Shown: piece by piece, positions 10,364 to 20,666 of the stretch
How positions within the stretch are numbered: the first letter of the stretch is position 1
Layout: the number at the start of each line of letters is the position of its first letter
Origin: Gonatopus flavifemur
Lineage: Eukaryota > Arthropoda > Insecta > Hymenoptera > Dryinidae
Reading direction: 5' to 3'
DNA length: 64,000 nt
Assembly (NCBI GenBank): GCA_018340375.1
Contig: JAFFJZ010000001.1
Span: 30,806,001 to 30,870,000, forward strand
Translations under genes and position numbers: made by a program
Notes under the pieces: model-generated
Told to the model about the DNA's origin: nothing
Database searches by the model: none
The model's input: only the letters and a program-made list of their open reading frames with translations

Positions 10364-11980
10364 AAAAGTTAGCATCCAAAGCATGTTTTTTTTTTCTTTT
10401 GCAACAACATATTCGAAATTGAATTCATAAAACAACTCTGAAATTTTTAAGGATGATTCTTCGTGATTTTATGTACATCTTTATCCAAAAAGCTAAAACT
10501 TTTGATTTCAGAATCATCCCTGGGAATTTCAGATCTTTTAATGAAGTGAATTTCAAGTAATTCATTGCAAAAAAAAACGAGCTCGCGTGCACGGAGAAAA
10601 TGGAATTTGGAAATATAATAATTTTTATAAAAATCTGAGATTGGTTTTTTAATAAATCAAAAACAGGAATGTTCATACAATGGATTTTTACTTGAAAATA
10701 TGAAAAATTATGAGTACAAAGTGAAAACTAACAAACACGGTGAGATTCACAATGCTGAACAGCGTTTAGCGTTTTAAATTTGAATCATATCTGTTACTTT
10801 TTAACAGTATCCGTAATCTTTCGTATTTTTATGTGAAAATTAATTTTCCAAACCTTTATCGATTCTGTTTTATTTAAGAAAAAAAAAAAAAAACTAAGAA
10901 AAGGTCTCAGATTTGTATAAAAATGATTATATTTTCGAGTTCGATTTTTCTCCACGTGGTAACTCTAGTATCCTGGTAATAAAATACTTTATTACGCTCG
11001 ATTATATAGATGAATGAAATAATTATTTAAAGCTCATAGCGACTAAGGTAAATGACTGTATCTTCTTTGTTGGATTATCTCATCAGAATTTTCATAAAAC
11101 TGATAATCGAGCAATTATGAACAAAGTGTGTTTCGTACAACCATGACATACTTTTGAACCGTTTTATACTGGAAAATATCCATAATTGTCTACAGTAGCT
11201 TGATTTATCAGTTTTATAATATTCAAAGATGAAGATATAGCCATTTAATGACAACTTACAGTGTCGTTATACGAAGCGTAATGAACAAAAGAACATATTT
11301 AAGTACTTTTTTCAAGTACTTTTTTTTAAGACCAAAAAAGATTGAAGGGGGAAATCTAGAATATTGGGTTTAATTATTGGGGTATTGTTACAAAAAATAG
11401 TATCACATGTAACGGTTTGTGTCGAAATTTTACTCCAGTTTATACGCTGATAAATCAATTACGTACTAATGATTTAAAACATTAGAATCATTAACTAATT
11501 GTGTATGAAGGTTCAATTATATAAATGATGTTTTCATTTTGAGACGAATGAACTGTATTGTGAAGCAGAGATAGGGAGTCTTGAATACAACAGGATCGAG
11601 AGTGCGGTGTGAATATGAATTACGAATGTATTTTTCACTCTTTCGATGCGTGAAACGAAATAAACATGTAAGATGAGAGAAGAGAATACGAGTGAACGGA
11701 GATTAAAGGCTTAGAGATATATAAATTGGGTTTTATACAAATTCTGAAGCTTTGAAGATATTTTCTGGAACCAGAAGAATTGAAGATGATGTTGAGAAAT
11801 ATCTTCAACGCGGTCATGCTTCCTTATAAATACAAGCTCGATGTCTCAATCTTATTGAAACTGCACTGCCTGTAGTGTATCGCTACTTCCTCAGCCTTAT
11901 TTTTCATATTTGATGAATTTAGGAAAAGGAAATGAGCGAGCACGAATCAAGAGCGTCCAAATAAAATTTATTGAACCCTA
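10364..11980. other. Intergenic, no gene seen
   Basis: AT-rich sequence with a poly-A run near 10879-10893. A CACGGAGAAAA string at 10590 resembles the end of the TA-flanked MITEs elsewhere in the window, but no partner end is found. Nothing else can be supported. Confidence 0.4.
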
Positions 11981-11989
11981 TCTCTAATG

Positions 11990-12326
11990 CCTAGTGAAAA
12001 TCAAAATTCCATGAAGCGAGAATTGGAACAAATGAAGTGTAAAAATGTTTCAATTCTTGCTCAAATGGCGGCGCTTGAAAGCTGTTTGATTACGTTTCCA
12101 AACCGCTCTATCATATGTTGTTTACGGAGAGCGTGCGTAAATTATTTGTGTAAGAATATGAGTTTGGATGAGTTTTTAGAACTTTCATGAAGCGTTTGAG
12201 GTAGAGCGTACTCGTACATTTTACGAACACTATCTGCACTTGGCGCAGATCCTGTTATCTACACATGTTTTCTCAATTTCGATAAACATTTGTCTCACGT
12301 GTAGATGAGATTTTTTTTTACTAGGG
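11990..12326. mobile_element. Possible MITE with CCTAGTGAAAAT ends
   Basis: The left end CCTAGTGAAAAT pairs with a right end ATTTTTTTTTACTAGGG. The interior shares the theme ATGAAGCG...GTTTCAAT with 51755-51873 and with about 15310-15540, so these appear to be one loosely conserved family. The 67-codon ORF inside it shows no protein similarity I can name. Confidence 0.4.
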
Positions 12327-12571
12327 CTCCTTTTTGTTCTAAAGTTATCATTATGGTCGTTGTGATTAATAGAACTGTGTGATTAGTCAATTCTATTGGA
12401 AAGAGGGAAAATTGATTCGAATCGATTTGAATATATGAATTGACTCCCATTTTTGCTCATCTGCGAGGACGTTTTTACATTTCTGCCACCCAGGGGGTAA
12501 TAATATTTTGCCGCCCCCAACCTGAGCTGGATTAATATTTCAAATTATTTCATCAAGTATATCGATATCAT

Positions 12572-13207
12572 TTAATCCTTAACGGTCACACCTCACCCAG
12601 GCCACATAACGGCCACATCGGGTAACTCATTACCCCACGCTGAAAAACCCGGTCGGACAAGATGTGTAGATGTTTTGAGACTTTCAACTAAATGTGTCAT
12701 GTTCGTTGATTAGCTCTTCAATATTTCTGATGGTTTGACTTGGTTAATTTAAAGATGGCGTTTTAAAAATTGTTCATATAAGTCAACATTCAGGAACAAT
12801 TGCTTTTTTTTGCAAAAAAATTCACTACTCCGCCATTTTACAATATTAGCGACTAAAACTCCAGGGTCGTCCGCACAATATATACCACTACCACAAAAAA
12901 ATAACAGTATCCACCAATTATTCAAAAAGTATATTTATTTTGCAAAATTACTGGAAAAAAAATGAAAAAAATTACAAATCATGAAATTGACTTTTTTTTT
13001 GCGTTTTATTAGATTTTAAATACATATTCACGATTAGGAACGTGACAATACTATGTAGGCTTACTATGTCGTGAAGTTACACCTCACACATGTCTGTCAC
13101 CAGCAGATGCTGTTTGTTGTATTTATTTGAAAGGTATGAGACCTCTAATTCCACTTTGTTTAAGCTTGTTGTAACTATAATCACCCCGTGTGGCCGTTGA
13201 GGGTTAA
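12572..13207. mobile_element. TTAA-flanked foldback element, 0.6 kb
   Basis: TTAA occurs at both edges (12572-12575 and 13204-13207). The terminal inverted repeat is TCCTTAACGGTCACAC on the left against CCCTCAACGGCCACAC on the right. TTAA targeting is characteristic of piggyBac and Kolobok superfamilies. No transposase is present. The middle contains long A and T runs. Confidence 0.65.
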
Positions 13208-13271
13208 GAACTATTCAAAAAACTTTCATAATTTTGCCGCTCTTGGCTATAGACCTTCAAGCCCCCCTCTA

Positions 13272-13493
13272 CACTGAGAGAAAAAAACTTGACCCAGCCC
13301 AATTCGATATTTTCTTGAGTCAAGGAAATTTTCTTCAAACGGAGAAAACGTTTACTCAGTTTGAAGCTATACAGCGTCATATGAAGAAAATTTTCTTACC
13401 CCAAGTACATATCCTCTTTAGATAAAAAAAAACAAATATATTCTTAGACTAAGAAAATATGTTTTTCGGAATAAGCTAATTTTTCTCTCAGTG
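13272..13493. mobile_element. TA-flanked MITE, CACTGAGAG ends
   Basis: A 222-bp element between TA dinucleotides (13270-13271 and 13494-13495). Its inverted ends are CACTGAGAGAAAAA and TTTTTCTCTCAGTG. The TA target suggests the Tc1/mariner group. The arms remain complementary towards the centre (AAGAAAATTTTCTT type segments). Confidence 0.72.
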
Positions 13494-13949
13494 TACAGAC
13501 GTCCCTGCTCATCTGTTGAATTCCACCGTTCTGATGTCGATGGAATATCACAATTGAATTTGATTTCTTCTCTCTAATTCACATCTGACAGATCCAATTC
13601 ATGTTTCATATTTTATAGATTGAAAGAGCATAAAATACAATCGTAATTTGAAAACAATGCATCCAAAGAATAAAAAGTACAATTATACTTATCAAAATAT
13701 TATCCTGCCCATCCCTGTTTGGGAGATATGGAATTATAATAAATCTAATTAAAAATCAACCGTTCTTGCTCATTGCATATATTTTACGTTTTGGTGAATC
13801 GTAATACGTTTTATGTGCTAATTATAGATGATGTTGTTGAAAAAATCTATGAATTTTGAAATACAAAATTTGGTATTTCAATGGAGATTTCTGAAGAATT
13901 TGTGTGATTATATAAAAAGATTCAACACTTCGTAAAAGGATGATGCCTG

Positions 13950-14600
13950 CTTGAAATGCCTGTTAGATTCGGGTAAAGAATAACTGTCAGATTTTGAACG
14001 GTTTTGTCCTTGAAAATCCAATTAAAAACTGACAAACTTTCTACCCGATTTTGTCTGGAATTGCTAAATTGGAAACTCCCATTAAAACCAAGCAGGAAAA
14101 TTTTAGTCAGTTTTTGACTGGATATCCTAGTTGTGGATTCCAAACAGAACAGTCCCAAAAGTTGTTGTCAGTTTTTGACAAGATGTTCCAATCTGGCAAT
14201 TCTAGAAAAAATTGGGTCGGAAACTTCGTCGGTCACATGATAAAACGTAACAAGTTACGTTTTGGAATAATCATCATTTTTATGATAACAAATGTTTCTG
14301 ATCGCGATCCCTCACAAATCTAATATCAGATTGTTCGTCTGAACCTTAGCTACCCAGATGAATTCATTTCGAACGATTATTAAACTTCCAAAATAATGAA
14401 AATCCAAAAAAATTAAGAAATTATAAAATGACTTGTTATGTTCTGTCATGTGACCGACGGTTTGTCTGTTTCTGACCGGATTTCCAGAAATCACCCAAAC
14501 CGCACAATGTGCCATGGGAACGTTTATTGAACGTTTATAAAACGTGAGGTAGGTTTTCTGAGTGCTCAGAAAACGCCCCAGAGACACATTTCGCTGTTAG
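13950..14600. repeat. Cluster of inverted and direct repeats with TCAGTTTTTGAC motifs
   Basis: CAGTTTTTGAC or its close variants recur several times between 13980 and 14190. A foldback follows at about 14222-14462: CGTCGGTCACATGA on the left pairs with TCATGTGACCGACGG on the right, and both arms continue through ACAAGT. No clear outer boundary or target duplication was found, so the number of elements involved is unresolved. Confidence 0.4.
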
Positions 14601-14743
14601 GGTAAAACCATTCAAAAACTAGCAACGATTTTTTGCTCGTCTCTGACAGGGATTTAAACTCGTTTGATATTCCTTATCATTCAAGAATATACGATCACCG
14701 GGACTTTAGCTAATCTTTTTGCGTAGTTAATTCTAGAATAATT

Positions 14744-14840
14744 CCCTAAGAGAATACGAACCTTCAGGAACATTCATTGAATGTTCCTGGACGTTTGCGA
14801 ACGTTCAATGAACGTTTCTGAAAGTTTATGTTCTCTTGGG
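14744..14840. mobile_element. Short foldback, CCCTAAGAGAA ends
   Basis: Inverted ends CCCTAAGAGAATACGAA and TTATGTTCTCTTGGG lie 97 bp apart. The interior is itself made of small palindromes of the GAACGTTCAATGAACGTT type. A related AACGTTTATTGAACGTT motif occurs at about 14520. Confidence 0.5.
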
Positions 14841-14947
14841 GATTGAAATCCCGGCATTCGTATCCCCTCAAGCATATTGAGAGATCATAGATCGAATCCC
14901 AAATGAAATCTGGCAAGGAAAGAACTCTTGAAGGAATCTTTTAGAAT

Positions 14948-15194
14948 CCCAGATAGAAAACCATGCCCCAAATATTTTGTAACATAATGTGCTGTAAACA
15001 TACTATCATAAACTTCGCTCAGATTGCAATGATGCATAAAATGTAAACATTATGTCTTCATTATGGTACCATCACCTCGTTTTGCTACCAATAACAATGC
15101 TTTATGCGGAAACACCTTGGTACCATGATGCGAACATTTCTTGGCGTGCATGTCACCATTATGATGGCATTATTGAGACATTTTTCTATCTGAG
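14948..15194. mobile_element. MITE with CCCAGATAGAAAA ends
   Basis: The left CCCAGATAGAAAA and right TTTTCTATCTGAG are inverted copies. AAT lies outside both ends and may be a 3-bp target duplication, though three bases are weak evidence. The interior repeats ATTATG and GTACCAT motifs in both orientations. Confidence 0.5.
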
Positions 15195-15299
15195 AATATG
15201 AACAGTTCTTGAAGAATTCCAAAAAGAATTCAATTCGGGGACATTTACGAATTCTCTCAAATTTCTATAACATTCCTTCGAGAATTTGAATGAAACTCG

Positions 15300-16749
15300 T
15301 AAACATCTCACTAATTGACCCTGGTGAAAATGAAGCGTTGTAGCGTGATGAAAGCGTGAGCTAAGAGTCGTTTAAGAGGATCCAAGCGTTACCATCAGAG
15401 CACGTTGGTTAGGAAAGGACACGCCTTTACGATAGAAAGTGAGGTCCTAATAGACGCCGGTATCCCCTTAAGCGTAACAAGGAGTCATCTAGGCATAACT
15501 TGAGAGGTAATTGAAACATTTTCACGCTTCATCTGTTGCAATACCCACTTTCTCCACTTTTCGATTTTCACTCGGTGAATTCTTTTTGGAACTCTTCAAG
15601 AACTCTTTGTATTCTGAAACAGTTCTTCAAAAGTTCCTTTTTTTCAGAATTCATTTGGGATTCTTGTGTATTGTCTGGGATGTTATAAGATGTAAGCACA
15701 CCCCTTATGGAAAAAACCGATATCGGAATTTCATCGTTCAATCGTCAGCTACATTGTATTTTTATCGGACTCGTCCGGTAATGAAACAACGCGATAGATT
15801 TCTGATATTGCTACGATATATACGAGAAATATGCAAAGCAAAGCCAATATAGGTATCTATCGGGAACTCGTCGGGTTGATGGTCGATTTTATATCGCATT
15901 ATTAGGTTCGTTCGTTCTACGTGCCCTGAGTTGCTCCAACTTATACCAAACCAATCATTTCGTTGCTTAAACTGGAAGTAGCGAATCCAAAATACTTGGA
16001 GCGAGTTGGGGTAACTTGGGACATCGGTAAACGAACTTAGCTATTATCAACAATGTCGGAAATCTATTCGCTGATTGGTCAATTTCTAGTAACTTATTAG
16101 AGGTTCCCCAGGAGTTGATCAATCAGCGAATTTCGGGAAATTGGAATTCGGGTCACAATGGCCCCTTCGGGCCATTTGTGTGACGGGATTACTGGTGGCT
16201 CAGTTGCTCAGTGCCGCCATCTTGTCGATTTCAACCAATCAGAGGTTGTAGAAAAGGATAGACTGCCCTACAGTTTCGTTTTCCTATTGTCTTTCAAAAT
16301 GTATATGATTGGGCCAGAGATGAGTCGGAGAGATTGCTAACGCAACGTTGAAATCATGGTCCGTTATGGTAGCCCCCCAATACACCGAATACTCGTAATT
16401 CCGAAAATTTTTTGATCGAACATCCATAAGCCGAATGCCCATTGTTGAAAAAAAAGAATTTTTCTGGCAAACCTACCCAGTTAGCACCGGAAGGTTTTAT
16501 GTACGTTTTAAAAACTTATTACAATGTGCAAAAAACATTGCAAAACATACAAAAACCGTTAAAGAGACATACCGGTAAAGTGCAAGTGTCCGCATTTGTC
16601 CAAACCACTCACACGTGGGTGTCAAAAAATAACATACATTCTTAATATTCATTTTATAAGTATTCAAAATTTATCTCCATTATTTTTGATCATTAGATAC
16701 ACACTAGACAGAAGCTTTAATAATCTAATGAATAATATGAGAAGTTAGA
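15300..16749. repeat. Mosaic of foldback fragments
   Basis: GGTATCCCCTTAAG at about 15463-15476 is a terminus of the TTAA foldback family found intact at 16750-17563. Another such terminus (TATCCCCTCAAG) lies at about 14862-14873. A short inverted pair sits at 16056-16125 (TTCGCTGATTGGTCAATT / TTGATCAATCAGCGAATT). The stretch ending near 16360 shares GAGATGAGT(C/G)GGAGAGATTGCTAACG with the MITE at 19296. No gene is seen. Confidence 0.45.
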
Positions 16750-17151
16750 TTAAGGTGATCCAGCGGTGTACCAGCAGCCAAATCGCTTATGACAAACTAC
16801 GGAAAAACGCTTCAATTAAATCAAAATATCGCTCTGTACAGCATTTCTCTGACTCCAGTACTCCAGTAGAAATGCTATACAGAGCGATATTTGGTAAACA
16901 CTCGTTAGGCCGAAAGATCGTTGAACCGAAATTTATTTTACCGAATGGCAATAATCCGAAAAAGTCTTGGTGACATTTTGTCTTATTTGCACACGACTAG
17001 TAACGTATAGTAAGATTTTGGATTATTGTAATTCGGTAAAATAAATTTCGGCCCAACGGGTGTTTACCCGATATTTTGATTCAATTGAGGCGTTTGTCCG
17101 CTGTTTGTCATACACGATGTGGCTGCTGTCACGCCACTAGTATCCCCTCAA
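16750..17151. mobile_element. TTAA-type foldback, copy 1 of a three-element chain
   Basis: The left end TTAAGGTGATCCAGCGGTG and the right end reading TTGAGGGGATACTAGTGGCG on the complement are related. The arms then share CAGCAGCC, ATGACAAAC and a CAATTNAATCAAAATATCG segment. A smaller hairpin (GTACAGCATTTCT...AGAAATGCTATAC) and a separate MITE (16893-17068) sit within it. Confidence 0.6.
16893..17068. mobile_element. MITE with GGTAAACAC ends, nested in the previous foldback
   Basis: GGTAAACACTCGTTAGGCCG pairs with CGGCCCAACGGGTGTTTACC. The interior has CGAAATTTATTTTACCGAAT with its complement, and a TTTGCACACGACTAGTAACG core. The core matches the element at 17582-17737 (TTCGCACACGACCAGTAATG), so the two belong to one family. 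Confidence 0.65.
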
Positions 17152-17358
17152 GTGGATACTAGTGCCGGGACGCTAGCCATTTCGTATTGGCCAGTTTATT
17201 AAAAAACTATTGAATAAATTCATCCAAACTGAGTTTCCAAAGATTCTGTAAGCCATGAGGAATCTTTAGAAACTTAGTTTGTACGAATTGATCCAGTACT
17301 TTTTGAATAAACTAGCCAATACGAAATGGCTAGCGTACCGGCACTAGTATCCCCTTAA
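17148..17358. mobile_element. TTAA-type foldback, copy 2 of the chain
   Basis: The arms start AAGTGGATACTAGTGCCGGG and, on the complement of the right end, AAGGGGATACTAGTGCCGGT. Both continue ACGCTAGCCATTTCGTATTG and beyond, leaving only a short loop. The left junction TCAA is a decayed TTAA shared with copy 1, and the right junction TTAA (17355-17358) is shared with copy 3. Confidence 0.7.
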
Positions 17359-17563
17359 GAGGATACTAGCGGCGTGGCAGTAGCCAAAATGTTTCTTTCA
17401 AATTATTTGAAAGTTTCACAATAAAATTCAATAATTTTCATTGAGACCTATATTGACACATATACCAGGTAGGTAAATGAAAATTGGTTGGTTTTATTAC
17501 ACCACTTTCAAATAATTTGGAAGAAACATTTTGGCTGCTGCCACGCCGCTGGTATCCTCTTAA
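17355..17563. mobile_element. TTAA-type foldback, copy 3 of the chain
   Basis: TTAA lies at both edges. The arms begin GAGGATACTAGCGGCGTGGC and the complement of GCCACGCCGCTGGTATCCTC. They continue AGCCAAAATGTTTCTT and TTCAAATTATTT. It is the same family as copies 1 and 2 by its ends, but its interior differs. Confidence 0.7.
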
Positions 17564-17581
17564 AATGACAAAATTGTTAGT

Positions 17582-17737
17582 AGACCCCCGTTATTCCGAA
17601 AGTCCGTTAGCCCGAAGCACCGTCGGCTTGAAATCTGGAATCCCGAAAGAATTTTAGTGATAGTTTATTCTATTCGCACACGACCAGTAATGTATAGTAA
17701 GGTTTCGGGATTTTTAATTTCGGGCCAACGGAGGTCT
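17582..17737. mobile_element. MITE, second copy of the 16893 family
   Basis: Inverted ends AGACCCCCGTTATTCCGAAA and TTTCGGGCCAACGGAGGTCT. The core (CACACGACCAGTAATGTATA) is shared with the element at 16893. It abuts the following foldback after a dozen bases. Confidence 0.65.
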
Positions 17738-17750
17738 TCCAAAATGGTTT

Positions 17751-17917
17751 GAGGCTGGCCTCCCATGGACCGGAATTCGTTCCGGCGGAATGAAAATTGA
17801 ACCAATGCACAATTTTTTATAGATTTCTGATAGAACGCTCTAAAAGAAATTGTGAAAGCGATTGGTTTAAAGTCATTCCGCCGGAACGAATTCCGGTCCA
17901 TGGGAGGCCAGCCTGAG
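17751..17917. mobile_element. Short foldback with GGAATTCGTTCC motifs
   Basis: The arms run GGCTGGCCTCCCATGGACCG, then GAATTCGTTCCGGCGGAATGA, and are matched almost perfectly by the right side. The loop is under about 90 bases. The arm itself contains the palindrome CCGGAATTCGTTCCGG. No coding content. Confidence 0.65.
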
Positions 17918-18432
17918 GTTAATGGTGTCCCCTGGTCGATTTTTTCACTAGAAAACTACTAGATCGTTTCAACCATCTCACGTCATTAATATTCAATTAA
18001 TTATATCGACCTTGAGATAAAAAAATCCAAAATAAATTAGAGATGCCGGCTCTGGTCTCAAAATAATTGTACATGGATTATATTTGTTAGAATATCAAAA
18101 AAACTGAATAGAGGTTTCTTATTGGCTGATAACGAAATTTTGTTCTAATTATTTATGACAGGTTAGTTGAAGAACAAACAGACCAGACCCGGATTGTTTG
18201 ATTGATCCTGAATCATTTGATCCAAAGTCTAATGCAATTGATTGAATATTTTTGACGTAAAGTTGAAACGATCTAGTAGTTTTTTGGTAAAAAAATCGAT
18301 CAGAGCACTCCTTTGAAGCTTCAAACCCATAATAACAGTTCTCGTGAAATTAGAATGCTTTGATTGGATGAGATCTTGGACATATAAAAGCAATATTTTT
18401 TGGACATTGTGTGCTAACTGGGTAGTAGACAG

Positions 18433-18627
18433 CAGGGTTGGGTTTATTACGTGATTTTTCAATTTCTTACGTATCATAATTGGTTTCTGACAAATAATAG
18501 ATGTAAGATACTTGGATCCTCCTGTCCCCCCAAAGGCAAGGGGGTTGATTTTATGCGTAAGATACTCGGTTTCTTACGTGTCGTAAACTATGTAAAATAC
18601 TTAGAAGTATATTACGTGCCAACCCTG
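18433..18627. mobile_element. hAT-like MITE with CAGGGTTGG ends
   Basis: CAGGGTTGGG...TTACGT at the left and ACGTGCCAACCCTG at the right form the inverted ends. The interior repeats CTTACGT and GTAAGATACT. GTAGACAG precedes the left end and recurs at 18650-18657, 22 bases past the right end, so a clean 8-bp target duplication is not proven. Confidence 0.5.
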
Positions 18628-18752
18628 GCTACCGCATTCTGAGATCACTGGTAGACAGACCATAAAAAAAAGGTAACTACTGATCTCTACATACACTGGA
18701 TGCGGTACGCATATATGATATAAACATATGTTTTTTTTATCTATTAAAAGAA

Positions 18753-19055
18753 AGGGGTGTGCGAGTAGTGATTTTTTCGAGTCGAGTCGAGTACTTGGAG
18801 TTTCGAGTTGAGTCGAGCCGAGTACTCGAAATTCACCGAGTACTCGGAAATTTTTCGAGTATCTGGTAGATTTTCGACTACTCGAAAACTATATAATATA
18901 TATGAATACGAATATAATCTATATGTGATAGTGGCTAAAGATCCCTTATGTTCTGTAAGAATGATCTACCCTTTGCCAATGATGATTCATGGTAATTCTA
19001 AGAAAATCGACAAAAGATTGAAAGATCGAAAATTTCGAGTATTCGCACACACGTA
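18753..19055. mobile_element. Element with CGAGTCGAG/ACTCG arrays, hAT-like
   Basis: The left end GGGGTGTGCGAGTA pairs loosely with the right end GAGTATTCGCACACAC. The left 130 bases are packed with GAGTCGAG, GAGTACT and ACTCGAAA units. This arrangement, GTGTGCGA ends plus dense subterminal repeats, is common in hAT non-autonomous elements. A target duplication is not clear. Confidence 0.45.
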
Positions 19056-19295
19056 ATGAAAGATATTTTTTTTTGAAAATTTTGAAAAAACATTCTAATT
19101 TTATCGTCCTCCCTCCCCCCTTTTAATAGCTTATCATTTTTTCTTTTACTATGATGAAAAAGATGAATTTTTCAATTTGTTTTTATCATTATTTAGAAGT
19201 TTAATTTAATTCCATATTTGAATCTCCCGCCATTTTTTGTCCGCTCGGGCAACTATATCATGGCGGCTCATCATTCAATCAGGCACAAGCACAAG

Positions 19296-19557
19296 CAGAG
19301 ATGAGTGGAGAGATTGCTAACGTAATACTGAAATCGTGGTATGGTCTTTGGACTAGCGACATCACGCGGCAATGATACCATCTAACAAATAAATATTTGA
19401 TGATTGCTCAGATCGAACGGAATTCCTGAAATCCAATGAAATTAACCAATCAGTGTGGTTCCACTTTTTAGTTGGTATCATTGCCGCATGATTTCGCTAG
19501 TCCAAAAACCATACCACGATTTCAGTATTACGTTAGCATTCTCTCCACTCATCTCTG
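19296..19557. mobile_element. Foldback MITE with CAGAGATGAGTGG ends
   Basis: The arms CAGAGATGAGTGGAGAGATT and AATTCTCTCCACTCATCTCTG type ends continue through GCTAACGTAATACTGAAATC, GTGGTATGGT and CGGCAATGATACCA. GCACAAG flanks both sides, either a 7-bp target duplication or part of a local GCACAAG repeat. A related fragment lies at about 16315-16365. Confidence 0.65.
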
Positions 19558-20042
19558 GCACAAGCAAGCCCATTGCGTACCGCATACCCACTGATATAAA
19601 TACTATGGATACGAGATCGCTCAGTTGAAATAACAAATTCTTGTACCTGAAAAATGTACAAACCGCAGTGCCGCTTAGCAGGGGGGTGTGATACTTTCTG
19701 ATAATATGATACTATCTGTAGTATGATTTGTTCATGTTCATATAACCAAAAAGTGGAATGTTATAACAATGGTATAAGGAAAGAAATGTTATGTATTGTT
19801 AACACTGATCTGTGATTGTTAATCAAGTCAATTAATAATAATAATTTTATAAAAATGGTATTAATGTATACATAGGTTCAATTTTAACAAAAATTTTCAA
19901 ATTTACCGCGTTTCATTAGTTCTAAACCCCCCTGCTGGTAGCGCAAACCGGTCCTTCAATTAGGGACATGAAAATGGCGGCCATCCCGTATCCATAGTAT
20001 AGAGATCAGTGCGCATACCGCATCCAGTGTGTATAGAGATCA

Positions 20043-20666
20043 GTGTGGGTAACGGTGCAATGTCCCGAAAAAGAGCGGGAAAAATTTATATATCTCGCAA
20101 ATAAGTTACAATTTCAATGGATACAAGCATAACCTCAAAAAGTGATATTACGAACCTATCTAATTCTTATGTATTGTGGGTGATTCTACAATAACGTCAA
20201 CTAACCAACTATTACGAACCTACCATGTTTGTTTATCGCCTGAAAAAAAAATAAACACTACAAACATTATTCCGAAACTGATATTTATCAATGTCAGTAA
20301 ATAAATGTTTTGTAGAATTTTTTCAGAAATATTTCATATCCAAAGCCGTTGGTTACCCCATATCACGTTTCGACAAGAAAATTCAACATACCCCTAATAA
20401 TTTGTACTCTAGTATTAAAATCTTGAATCACTAACAATATTCAAAATACCGTCCAATCGACATCGCATGACAAAAATTTGTTTGAAATCTTATAAAATTG
20501 AATATGACCAAAGTGACTTACTCAATCTTCCAATACATGAATAAACGTTTTGACAATAATTGACTCAAAAAGAATACTAAGTACACTGTTTTTTTAATAT
20601 TTTATGTGAAGAAACTATACTCATCCATGAGTTTTTCATCAAAAGTATCAGAAGCAAATATCCAAC
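20043..20666. other. Upstream region of the polymerase eta gene
   Basis: Intergenic sequence between the foldback cluster and the ATG at 20667. A short direct repeat ATTACGAACCTA(T/C)C occurs near 20147 and 20211. No TATA box is convincing, as expected for a housekeeping gene. Confidence 0.35.

Larger units (their letters stand above)
18680..20042. repeat. Nested foldback cluster
   Basis: The outer arms are 18680-18713 (TGATCTCTACATACACTGGA, then TGCGGTACGCAT) and 20011-20042, the reverse complement with few changes. A second inverted pair (about 19578-19613 and 19986-20021) shares the same right arm region and contains CTATGGATACG. Enclosed are the CGAGTCGAG-rich element near 18753 and a MITE at 19296. 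No gene is present. Confidence 0.55.
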
